Source: Muellerivita sp035541195
Lineage (GTDB): Bacteria; Oederibacteriota; Muellerivitia; Muellerivitales; Muellerivitaceae
Assembly (NCBI GenBank): GCA_035541195.1
Contig: DATKNU010000008.1
Location: forward strand, 1-11,486
Reading direction: 5' to 3'
DNA: 11,486 nucleotides
The notes beneath the pieces are model-generated. The model had not been told where the DNA came from and did no database searches. It saw only the letters and a list, made by a program, of their open reading frames with translations. Every line of letters starts with the position of its first letter. Position 1 is the first letter of the stretch. Shown here in pieces: positions 1 to 6,703 of the stretch. The translations under genes and the position numbers were made by a program.

Positions 1-1
1 C

Positions 2-778
2 CCCGCGCCCCACGTCCTGGAAGACGGGGTGGGCCTGGAACTCGCCGGCCTTTCGGATGAGTGGCGCGCGCGCCCCGACATGAACCCGGTTTGGACCGCC
101 GGTTACCGCGCTTCCATCGTGGCCCGGGCCCGTTTCATCGAGGACTTGGTGGCCGAGGAGGCCGCCCGGGGTTTAAGCCAATACGTCATCCTGGGCGCCG
201 GGCTGGATAGTTATGTCCAGCGGCATCCCGAAATGGCGGGGAAGCTCACGGTTTATGAGCTGGACGAGCCCGCGACCCAGGCCTGGAAAAGGGGGCGTTT
301 GGAACAGCTCGGTTACGGCGTGCCCGGCTGGCTGCGGTTGGTGCCGGTTGATTTTGAGAAGGACGCCTCTTGGCGCCGGGCTTTGGAGGCCTCGGGTTTC
401 CAAAAGGACAAGGGCGCCTTGACGGTCTCCACCGGCGTTTCCATGTACCTCACGCGTGAGGCCATCCGGGACACCCTGCGCCAAGCCGCCGGTTTGGCGC
501 CCGGTTCCATCTTGGCCATGACCTTCCTCTTGCCGCTGGAACTGGTGGACAAGGCCGAACAGGCCCAATACGCCATGGTGCAGGAAAAGGCGAAGGAAGC
601 GGGCACGCCCTTCCGCAGCCTCTTCACGCCCGACGAAATGCTCGCCCTGGCCCGGGAATGCGGGTTCCAAAAGGTCCGCCATGTGGGCCGGGACGAGATG
701 GTGGCGCGTTATTTCGCCGCGCGCCCCGACGGCCTCAGGCCCGCCAGCGGGGAAGAGTTTTTGGTGGCCCGGGTCTGA
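2..778 (+). CDS. SAM-dependent methyltransferase, TIGR00027/LCM-like family (5' partial)
   Basis: Probable class I SAM-dependent O- or carboxyl-methyltransferase of the TIGR00027/leucine carboxyl methyltransferase type; substrate unknown. Family motifs are visible in order: the SAM-binding segment ILGAGLDSYVQRHP, the acidic ribose-binding segment VYELDEPATQAWKR, the VPVDFEKD segment, and STGVSMYLTREAI, the counterpart of the family's GVTMYLT motif. The frame is open to the left edge. The residues before the first GTG (position 29) read PAPHVLEDGVGLELAG, which matches the family's usual N-terminal region (a segment like HxLxDP followed by a hydrophobic helix). I therefore treat the gene as truncated by the window and do not accept GTG 29 as the start. 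Related proteins are often about 270-300 aa, so probably only a few dozen residues are missing. It stops about 80 bp before the promoter of the glycan operon and is probably a separate transcription unit. Confidence 0.85.
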   Translation, partial: PAPHVLEDGVGLELAGLSDEWRARPDMNPVWTAGYRASIVARARFIEDLVAEEAARGLSQYVILGAGLDSYVQRHPEMAGKLTVYELDEPATQAWKRGRLEQLGYGVPGWLRLVPVDFEKDASWRRALEASGFQKDKGALTVSTGVSMYLTREAIRDTLRQAAGLAPGSILAMTFLLPLELVDKAEQAQYAMVQEKAKEAGTPFRSLFTPDEMLALARECGFQKVRHVGRDEMVARYFAARPDGLRPASGEEFLVARV

Positions 779-808
779 AGAATGCCTCCCGTGTCTTTTG
801 ATTTAATT

Positions 809-829
809 CGGGTTTTGCCCCGGGTTTTT
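809..829 (+). terminator. Possible intrinsic terminator of the methyltransferase gene
   Basis: CGGG (809-812) can pair with CCCG (819-822) around a 6-base loop, followed by GG and five T (825-829). The stem is short, so this is a weak terminator candidate. Its place, about 30 bp after a stop codon and before the next promoter, supports it. Confidence 0.4.
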
Positions 830-845
830 CACTGAAATAACGAGG

Positions 846-859
846 CCCCAAGTCTGGGG
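846..859. repeat. Small inverted repeat CCCCA-AGTC-TGGGG
   Basis: A perfect 5-bp stem with a 4-base loop lies directly upstream of the predicted -35 element of the glycan operon. It has no following T-run, so it is not a standard terminator. It could be an operator half-site pair or a chance structure in GC-rich DNA. Confidence 0.3.
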
Positions 860-888
860 TTCACGCCCGCCGACCGCTGGTTTATGAT
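860..888 (+). promoter_or_regulatory. Sigma70-like promoter of the glycan operon
   Basis: TTCACG (860-865), 17 bases, then TATGAT (883-888), giving 4/6 and 5/6 matches to the TTGACA/TATAAT consensus at optimal spacing. A start near 895 would leave a leader of about 25 bases before ATG 920. The -10 box contains the upstream ATG at 884, which argues against that ATG as the translation start. Confidence 0.55.
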
Positions 889-919
889 GGGCCCGCAAAC
901 CACCACGAGCCAAGGCCCC

Positions 920-3055
920 ATGCCGCCCCAACCCATCCTCTTCATTGCCCGGGAATTCACCAATGGCGGGGCCGCCTACCAAGCGGTCCGCTTGATGGAA
1001 CGCCTGAGGGACCGCTACGCCATCGACTTTTTGATCGCCGGCCCCGCGGAACCCGCGATGCTCGCCATGGTTCCCCCCGGCGTCTCGGTTTTCGAGTTGG
1101 GCATGGGCCATCCGGAGCAGGCCGCCTATTCGCTGGGGGACCAGGATTCCCTGGGCGCGATGGAATTGATCCTGCGCCGCGCGGGAATCCCCCCTTTCGA
1201 GAAGGCCTATCACGCGGTTTTGGCCACTTCGGTTTTCCCTAATTGGCGGGCGGCCCTGGCGGTCAGCCTGGTCCAAAGCCCCCGCAAATTGGTTTGCCTG
1301 GTGGACGAGGCCCTCTTGGCTTTCCCCCGCATGGCGCCCCGGGAAAAAGCCGCGGTGGAAAGTTGCCTGCTTTCCACGGACCTCCTGCTCCCGGTTTCCA
1401 ACCGGTTGCGCGATAAGATGGCGGCAGTTTGCCCCCTGCTCGCGGACCGGCCCTGGGAAAGGCTTTACGCGCCCATCGACGCCCCGCCGGCGGATTTAAG
1501 GCCCCCGGAGCCCGCCCCGCCCCGGGATTTGCCCCTGGTTTTGACCATCGCCCGATTGGTGCGGGACAAGCAAGTGATGGAATGCGTCCAGGTGCAGGAC
1601 CGCCTGCGCGCCAAGGGGATCCATTTTCGCTGGGTGGTGCTGGGGGAAGGCCCGGAAGAAGGCCGGATCCGGGAAGCGATCGCCGGCCTGGGCCTTCAGG
1701 ACCGGTTCCTTTTGGCGGGCCATCAGCCAAGGGTTTACGACTGGCTGGCTTGGTGCGACCTTTTCGTGCTTTTCTCGAAGTCCGAGGGAGGGCCCACGGT
1801 GGTGCGGGAAGCCCTCCGGGCGGGGAAACCCGTGGTGGTCACCGACGTGAACGGCGCCGACGAAATGGTGGAAGAGGGACAAACGGGCTTCATCTTGCCC
1901 GATGACCCGGCGGCGCTGGAAGAGACCCTGGGCCGCCTCCTGCGGGCCCCCCAAGAACTGAAAGCCTTGGCCGAGCGGATCGCCCAAAGGCCGCCCCTGG
2001 GGGACGCATTGGGGGAAACGGCCCGCCTGGTGGAACTCATCGAATCCCCCCGGCGCCAGCGGCCCAGTCCCGAGGTGTCCATCCTCATTCCCACCTACAA
2101 CCAGGCGCCCTTCCTGGACCAGGCCATTTCCAGCGCCCTGATGCAGACTTTTCCCTCGCTGGAAGTTGTGGTGCTGGACGACGCCTCGCAGGATGAAACG
2201 CCCCAGGTGGCGCAAAAGTGGAAGGCGGACCCCCGTTTCCGCTACCTGCGCAACGACCGGAACCTGGGCCGGGTGGCCAATTACCGAAAGGCGGTGGCCG
2301 AGTGCGCCCGGGGCGAGTGGGTGCTGATGCTGGACGGGGACGATTACCTGATCGACCCTGATTTCATCCGCCGGGCCAAGACGGCCATCGAGCAGCGCGG
2401 GGAGGAGCGGATCGTCTTCGCCCAAGCGGGCCACCGGGCGCGGCACTTGGACGGCTCCCGTCCTGAGGAGGACATCCTGCCCGACATCCAGGGGGAAGAG
2501 GCCTTGGTGAAGGGCGGGGATTACCTTCGGCTGGTTTTTCGCACGGGTTTTTTCAGCCACCTGGGCATCTTGTTCAACCGGGCCATGGCCTTGCGGCACG
2601 GGGTTTACACCGCCGACATCCTCTCCTCGGACATGGATTCCTTCTTGAGGCTGGCCACCGAGGGGGAAGTGCTTTTGCTCAAGACGGCGGCGGGTTGCTG
2701 GGTCCAACATGGCGCCAACGCCAGTTCCCATCCCCCCCTGGAAGCGATTGCCCCCAATGTGCGCATTTTCCGTTCCGTCGCCCAAAAGGCCGTGCGCAAG
2801 GGCCTCTTGCCCCCCGAGGCCATGAAGCGGGACTTGAGCGCCTATGAGGCGAGGACCCTGGCTTTTCTTTTCAACCGAAGCTTGGCGCGCTCGGGGGACA
2901 AGGCCTTTCTCTGGCTGAAGATTTGGAGCATCGCCCTCTCGGTGAATCCCGGTTTGATCGTGAGCCTGCGTTTCATCCTCATTTACCTGCGCTTGGTGCG
3001 CAAATCCCTGAAGCGGCGGCTCTTGGCCCTTTGGAAGGGGGGGGCGAAGCCGTGA
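920..3055 (+). CDS. Bifunctional glycosyltransferase, GT4-GT2 fusion
   Basis: Two glycosyltransferases in one 711-residue chain, probably acting at the cytoplasmic face of the inner membrane on a surface glycan. Residues about 5-375 are a GT-B, GT4-type unit: N-terminal strand ILFIAREFTNGGA, nucleotide-sugar domain from about 205, and the EX7E motif at E289/E297. Residues about 385-600 are a GT-A, GT2-type unit: VSILIPTYNQ (386-395), VVVLDDASQDET, the DGDD metal-binding DxD motif at 472-475, and SSDMDSF near 570 as the likely acceptor/base region. The tail (about 665-692) is hydrophobic and followed by basic residues, suggesting membrane association. ATG 920 is chosen over ATG 884 because 884 lies inside the -10 box and because GT4 chains usually begin shortly before the first strand; AAGG at 912-915 is a weak ribosome site. 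It is the first gene of a four-gene operon. Donor and acceptor sugars cannot be predicted. Confidence 0.88.
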   Translation: MPPQPILFIAREFTNGGAAYQAVRLMERLRDRYAIDFLIAGPAEPAMLAMVPPGVSVFELGMGHPEQAAYSLGDQDSLGAMELILRRAGIPPFEKAYHAVLATSVFPNWRAALAVSLVQSPRKLVCLVDEALLAFPRMAPREKAAVESCLLSTDLLLPVSNRLRDKMAAVCPLLADRPWERLYAPIDAPPADLRPPEPAPPRDLPLVLTIARLVRDKQVMECVQVQDRLRAKGIHFRWVVLGEGPEEGRIREAIAGLGLQDRFLLAGHQPRVYDWLAWCDLFVLFSKSEGGPTVVREALRAGKPVVVTDVNGADEMVEEGQTGFILPDDPAALEETLGRLLRAPQELKALAERIAQRPPLGDALGETARLVELIESPRRQRPSPEVSILIPTYNQAPFLDQAISSALMQTFPSLEVVVLDDASQDETPQVAQKWKADPRFRYLRNDRNLGRVANYRKAVAECARGEWVLMLDGDDYLIDPDFIRRAKTAIEQRGEERIVFAQAGHRARHLDGSRPEEDILPDIQGEEALVKGGDYLRLVFRTGFFSHLGILFNRAMALRHGVYTADILSSDMDSFLRLATEGEVLLLKTAAGCWVQHGANASSHPPLEAIAPNVRIFRSVAQKAVRKGLLPPEAMKRDLSAYEARTLAFLFNRSLARSGDKAFLWLKIWSIALSVNPGLIVSLRFILIYLRLVRKSLKRRLLALWKGGAKP

Positions 3056-3657
3056 GTCCCGAGGTTTACCAGGCCCTCGAGGCCATCCTTAAAAAAGCCG
3101 GGCCCATCCGTTCCCTGCTGGAGGTGGGAGCGGCGCCGGGCCCCCTGAACCTTTTGGAAATGGAATGCCTGAAGGGGGTCCGGGAGAAGATCGGGATCCA
3201 CTTGGAGAAGGCCGCCCGCGGCAAGGGCTGGAAGATCCTCAAGGGGAACGCCCACGACCTGGGCCGGTTTCCCCGGGGGCGTTTCGAGGCGGTGGTTTCC
3301 AACTCGACCTTGGAACATGACCCCCAATTTTGGAGGACCCTCTCGGAGATCAAGCGGGTCACGGCCCCGGGCGGGCTGGTGCTGTTGGGCGTTCCGGGTT
3401 TTTCCGGGATGGGGTTGAGGGCCCTGGCGCCCGAGAGCCCTTGGCTGCGCCGGTGGCTGAGGCTCGGAGCCTGGTGGGGCGGGGATAAAAGCTTGGCCTC
3501 GGGCGCCCTGACTTTGGGCGAGCATTTCTTCCCGGGGGATTATTACCGCTTCACCGAGCAGGCCATGCGGGAAGTGTTGCTCGAAGGCTTGGGGGACATC
3601 CGGGTGTTGAAGCTCATGAGCCCGCCGCGGTTCATCGGCTGGGGCAGGAAAAAATGA
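3052..3657 (+). CDS. Class I SAM-dependent methyltransferase (Methyltransf_11-like)
   Basis: Predicted SAM-dependent methyltransferase of 201 aa with a compact Rossmann fold. The SAM-binding motif I is LLEVGAAPG (22-30), a variant of the usual GxGxG loop. It is followed by the acidic-strand region IGIHLE (47-52) and the motif VVSNSTLEHDPQFW (81-94), the equivalent of the xxxLEHxxD segment of Methyltransf_11 proteins. VTAPGGLVLLGVPG (103-116) is the post-II motif. GDYYRFTEQ (162-170) is typical of methyltransferases in polysaccharide clusters. The start is GTG 3052, which overlaps the upstream stop (GTGA, 3052-3055) and is preceded by a strong purine-rich ribosome site near 3034-3045. The longer open frame back to 2923 overlaps the GT gene and gives unrelated residues. 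It probably methylates a sugar or lipid intermediate made by the neighbouring glycosyltransferases, which is inference from context. Confidence 0.82.
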   Translation: MSPEVYQALEAILKKAGPIRSLLEVGAAPGPLNLLEMECLKGVREKIGIHLEKAARGKGWKILKGNAHDLGRFPRGRFEAVVSNSTLEHDPQFWRTLSEIKRVTAPGGLVLLGVPGFSGMGLRALAPESPWLRRWLRLGAWWGGDKSLASGALTLGEHFFPGDYYRFTEQAMREVLLEGLGDIRVLKLMSPPRFIGWGRKK

Positions 3658-4859
3658 CCCCCAGCCCCCGGGAAGTGATCCTGCACATCGGCCAACACAA
3701 GACCGGCTCCAAGGCCCTGCAATTTTTCTTGGCCGCGAACGCCCGGGCCCTGGCGGCCCGCGGGATTTATTACCCCCAGGAACAAGAGCCGCCGGGCCAA
3801 AACCGGGCCTATCGGGTGAGCCATTTCCGCCTTTTCGCCCTTTTGCGGCGCCAAGCCATGCTGGAAAGGGGCGAAGAGGAAGCCGCCCAGGCCTTTGGAC
3901 GCCAGACGCAAGGCGCTTGCGCCCCTTTTGGGTCCCTGGAAAATTTGCTGGACGCTTACGAGCGCCGGATGGCCCGGGGAAAAACGCGAAAGCTCCTGAT
4001 CTCGGCCGAGGACCTCTTTGACCTGCATACCGCCGAGGAGACCGTCTTCGAGGAAGGCCGCCTTCGCGCGGCGGTCTCCATCCTGGCCCGGCTTTTTTCC
4101 GCCCGGGGCTTCGCGGCGCGGGTGGTGGTCTATTTGCGCCGGCAGGATCACCTGCTGGCGGCCCACTACGGCCAAGCCATCAAGGGCAGCGGGACGAACC
4201 ACCTAGCCTTTGGGGATTTCGCCGCCCGTTTCGCGCCCCGCCTGCGGACTTTGCGCCTGTTGGAAGCCTGGGCCGAGGTTTTCGGGCCCGAGAGGATATT
4301 GGCCAGGCCCTATGAACCCCAGGCTTTGCCCGGCGGCATCGTTCCGGATTTTTTCGCGAAGGTCCTGGGCTTCGCCCCGCCGGCCCATTGGAGGCGTCCC
4401 GCCTTGGACACCGAGACCGTGAACCGCACGCCCTCCCGGGATTTCATCGAGTTCATGCGCAAGCTCAACCAAAGGGGCGAGGAAGCCCAAAGAACCTTCC
4501 CCCGGGCTTGGGTCTTGCGGGCGGCCTTGCAGGAGCCGCCGGGCGCCGCATCCTTGTCGGATTGGTTCACGCCCGAGGCCCAGAAGGAACTGCTGGACGC
4601 CCATGAGGCGGACAACCAAAAGATCGCGGAGCGGTTCGCCGGCTTGGGCGGCCAACCCCTTTTCACCGAGGCCCGGCTGGTCCCCGGCCCGGGGGGCGCT
4701 TACGCGGGTTTGACGCCCGAGAAAGAAGCGGCCATCGCCTCGCGGGTCCAGCGCCTCAGGTTGAGCGACCGGCGCCTGCGCCGGCTTTGGCGGGCCCTGG
4801 GGGCCTTGGCGCTTTTGGGCCTCTTGGGATTTTTTTGGGAAATGGCCAAGAAACCATGA
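3654..4859 (+). CDS. Sulfotransferase-like protein with C-terminal membrane helix
   Basis: A 401-residue P-loop protein resembling the sulfotransferase-like proteins found in bacterial capsule and O-antigen clusters. The N-terminal HIGQHKTGSKALQ (11-23) is the 5'-phosphosulfate-binding loop. It reads KTGSK where KTGTT or KTGTS is usual, so the second hydroxyl residue is a lysine. LLISAED (114-120) follows. VVVYLRRQDHLLAAHYGQ (157-174) is the 3'-phosphate-binding region of this family (YLRRQDxLLxSxYxQ pattern). NRTPSRDFIEFMRKLN (257-272) matches another conserved family block. Residues about 380-396 form one hydrophobic helix next to a very basic stretch (371-380), indicating a tail anchor with the catalytic part in the cytoplasm. 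The start overlaps the upstream stop (ATGA, 3654-3657), with AGGA at 3646-3649 as ribosome site. It could sulfate the glycan built by the operon, but activity is uncertain given the altered loop. Confidence 0.75.
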   Translation: MTPSPREVILHIGQHKTGSKALQFFLAANARALAARGIYYPQEQEPPGQNRAYRVSHFRLFALLRRQAMLERGEEEAAQAFGRQTQGACAPFGSLENLLDAYERRMARGKTRKLLISAEDLFDLHTAEETVFEEGRLRAAVSILARLFSARGFAARVVVYLRRQDHLLAAHYGQAIKGSGTNHLAFGDFAARFAPRLRTLRLLEAWAEVFGPERILARPYEPQALPGGIVPDFFAKVLGFAPPAHWRRPALDTETVNRTPSRDFIEFMRKLNQRGEEAQRTFPRAWVLRAALQEPPGAASLSDWFTPEAQKELLDAHEADNQKIAERFAGLGGQPLFTEARLVPGPGGAYAGLTPEKEAAIASRVQRLRLSDRRLRRLWRALGALALLGLLGFFWEMAKKP

Positions 4860-6208
4860 CGGCGCCCGAAACCCCTAGTCCCATTTACGTGGACGCGACC
4901 CACGCGCTGTTGAATTTCATGGATCCGCCCTCGGGGATCCCCCGGGTGGAAAGGTTCATTTTCCTGGCCGCCCTGGCGGATCCCGATCCGCGGGTCAAAA
5001 TCGTGCGCTTCCGGATGGAAAGCGGGACCTACCGGGAGATGGAACCCTGGGAGAAGGAGCCCCTTCTCTTCAAGGACGAGGACCTGTCGCCTTCCTTGCG
5101 GGGCCACTCTTGGGGGGAAGGCTTAAAGTCCATCCTGCGGCGCATCCGGTCGAATCCCACCTTGGGCCGTTCCTCGGACCGTTTTTACGCCCGTTGGCTT
5201 TGCCAAAGGCATTCGATCCCCTGGGCGTTCAACCTCTTCAAGCTTTTCTTCCGCGCCTATCGGCTCGCGCAAGCTTTCCGCCAGGGCCGCCGCGGTTCCA
5301 CCCGCCCGGATTTGGACCTTCGGGGCGGCATCCTGCTTTTATCCGACGGGGTTTTATCGGGGCCCCGGCTTTGCGATGTCATCGGCCAAACCTCCCGCCG
5401 GGCTTTCCTGTGCCACGACCTGATCCCGATCTTGAAGCCGGATTTCCTGGACCGCCCGGAGCATTCGGGCCAATTCGCCTCGAACCTCAACCATTTGCTT
5501 CGGGCCCCCGGGACCCGGGTGGTTTGTACCTCGGAAACTTCCCGGCGGATGATGGAGGCCTACCAGGCCCGTTCGGGGCTCACCGGCGCGCGCCTGGTCC
5601 GTTTCCCGATGCCTTCCATGCTTTACGAGAAGGCCCGCCGCCAGGGCCCGGTGGAACCTTACGTAGCGGAAGAACCTTACGTGTTTTTCTGCTCCACGGT
5701 GGAGACGCGCAAAAACCACCTGCTGCTGGCGAGGGTTTGGCAAAGGGCCTTGGACGAGGGGGTGCTTTTGCCCAAGCTGGTTTGCGCGGGAAGATGGGGC
5801 TGGGGCAACGAGGCCTTGGCCGATTACTTGAAGGCGCATCCGGCCTTGGGCGGGCGGCTGGTCTTCACGGGCCAATTGGGCGATTCGGATTTGATCGAGT
5901 ATTACCGGGGGGCCCTCTTCGGGGTCCTGCCGTCCTTCCTGGAAGGTTGGGGCTTGGGCGCTTCCGAGTGCCTGGATTTCGGCCTTCCGGTGATCGTCTC
6001 CACCACCCCGGCGCTGAAGGAAGCCACCGGGGGATTGATGCCGGCCTTGGACCCGGAGGATTTCGACGGATGGTTCGCCGAAATCGTGAAAATGGCGGGG
6101 GACGGGGACTACCGGCGTTCCCTGCGGGAGGCCATCGCCCGTTCCTACCGGCCGGTTTCCACCCGGGAAAGTTGGGAAAGCATTAAAAATTCCCTTTGGG
6201 AAGCCTGA
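4856..6208 (+). CDS. Glycosyltransferase, GT4 family
   Basis: A 450-residue GT-B glycosyltransferase. The N-terminal half contains IYVDATHALLN (10-20) and SGIPRVERF (26-34), a pattern common in mannosyltransferase-like GT4 enzymes (SGIxRVxR). CHDLIPILKPDF (186-197) is the usual HDLIP region. The C-terminal GT4 domain has TVETRKN (281-287), LVFTGQL (335-341) and the EX7E motif at E363/E371 within EGWGLGASE. The start is ATG 4856, overlapping the previous stop (ATGA, 4856-4859). The open frame extends back to 4787, but those residues merely shadow the membrane helix of the gene before. No strong ribosome site is visible, consistent with translational coupling. It is the last gene of the four-gene set. 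Sugar specificity is not readable; mannosyl transfer is the most common role of close-looking proteins, but that is weak evidence. Confidence 0.85.
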   Translation: MTAPETPSPIYVDATHALLNFMDPPSGIPRVERFIFLAALADPDPRVKIVRFRMESGTYREMEPWEKEPLLFKDEDLSPSLRGHSWGEGLKSILRRIRSNPTLGRSSDRFYARWLCQRHSIPWAFNLFKLFFRAYRLAQAFRQGRRGSTRPDLDLRGGILLLSDGVLSGPRLCDVIGQTSRRAFLCHDLIPILKPDFLDRPEHSGQFASNLNHLLRAPGTRVVCTSETSRRMMEAYQARSGLTGARLVRFPMPSMLYEKARRQGPVEPYVAEEPYVFFCSTVETRKNHLLLARVWQRALDEGVLLPKLVCAGRWGWGNEALADYLKAHPALGGRLVFTGQLGDSDLIEYYRGALFGVLPSFLEGWGLGASECLDFGLPVIVSTTPALKEATGGLMPALDPEDFDGWFAEIVKMAGDGDYRRSLREAIARSYRPVSTRESWESIKNSLWEA

Positions 6209-6216
6209 GGGATATT

Positions 6217-6247
6217 TTTACCATCCCCCTAATTATTTCGGGGTAAA
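6217..6247. repeat. Inverted repeat TTTACC / GGTAAA upstream of the PilZ gene
   Basis: TTTACC (6217-6222) and GGTAAA (6242-6247) are perfect 6-bp inverted arms around 19 bases. An alternative inner pairing is CCCC (6226-6229) with GGGG (6240-6243). It overlaps the possible -10 of the PilZ gene and follows the glycan operon stop by 8 bp. It may be an operator or a weak transcription end; there is no T-run after it. Confidence 0.3.
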
Positions 6248-6249
6248 CT
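6244..6249 (+). promoter_or_regulatory. Possible -10 element (TAAACT) of the PilZ gene
   Basis: TAAACT has the TAnnnT form of a -10 box and lies about 20 bases before ATG 6270. No acceptable -35 is seen at 16-18 bases. The same hexamer precedes the small secreted-protein gene (7536-7541). Confidence 0.25.
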
Positions 6250-6269
6250 AACGGCCGAAAGGATGGTCC

Positions 6270-6641
6270 ATGCCGGAAGCCAAAATGTTCTTCAACAAAC
6301 GCAGCCATCCCCGGGTTCCCGCCCACCTGACGGTGACCTACCTGGTGATGAAGGGCCACCCGAAGGACCGGGGCATCCAGGACCTGCTGGAGGGCGCCAA
6401 GACCGCCGAGACGGTGGACGCCAGCCTGGGCGGCATGCTCTTGGGCGGGCATCCGGACCTGGCCGCGGGCGACATGGTGACGCTCAAGTTCGCCCTGCCC
6501 TCGCGGCAAGCGGCGCTTTCGGCCTTCGCCAAGGTGGCTTGGGTCAACGCGGCGGGGGCGGGGGTCACTTTCGTTTCCATGACCGAGGAAGACCGCAAGG
6601 CGTTGGACCTTTACCTCAAGAGTTTCGCCCCCGGGGCCTGA
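6270..6641 (+). CDS. PilZ domain protein (predicted c-di-GMP receptor)
   Basis: A 123-residue single-domain PilZ protein. PilZ domains bind cyclic di-GMP and pass the signal to motility, exopolysaccharide or adhesion machinery. Both ligand-binding signatures are present: RxxxR as RSHPR (R11, R15), and (D/N)xSxxG as DASLGG (D50, S52, G55). The rest matches the expected beta-barrel: GDMVTLKFALP strand, then FAKVAWVNAAGAGVTFVSM and a C-terminal helix. An insertion-like stretch of about 20 residues (30-48) lies between the first strand and the DxSxxG strand. The start ATG 6270 is preceded by a good ribosome site (AAAGGA near 6258-6263). It sits just downstream of the glycan operon but has its own spacing, so it may sense c-di-GMP for surface polysaccharide control; that link is inference from position. 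Confidence 0.9.
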   Translation: MPEAKMFFNKRSHPRVPAHLTVTYLVMKGHPKDRGIQDLLEGAKTAETVDASLGGMLLGGHPDLAAGDMVTLKFALPSRQAALSAFAKVAWVNAAGAGVTFVSMTEEDRKALDLYLKSFAPGA

Positions 6642-6646
6642 AGGGC

Positions 6647-6664
6647 GCCGGAGCGGCTTTTTTT
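6647..6664 (+). terminator. Intrinsic terminator after the PilZ gene
   Basis: GCCG (6647-6650), loop GAG, CGGC (6654-6657), then seven T (6658-6664), starting 6 bp after the PilZ stop codon. The stem is only 4 bp but all G-C and the T-run is clear. Confidence 0.5.
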
Positions 6665-6703
6665 CCACTTCTCTTTTTTAACCCATTGCTTGGGAGCCGC
6701 GGT

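Noticed and set aside
29..31. GTG 29 as the start of the first methyltransferase
   Set aside because: The residues encoded before it, back to the window edge, continue the family's N-terminal pattern (PHVLEDGVGLEL), so the gene begins outside the window.
1496..2785. Long 429-codon open frame on the minus strand
   Set aside because: It lies wholly within the GT4-GT2 gene, its product is rich in Gly, Pro, His and Gln with no domain, and it is a shadow of GC-rich codon use on the other strand.
5110..6186. 358-codon plus-strand open frame inside the second GT4 gene
   Set aside because: Its product is compositionally biased (Gly, Pro, Arg, Phe) without motifs, while the overlapping frame carries full GT4 motifs.
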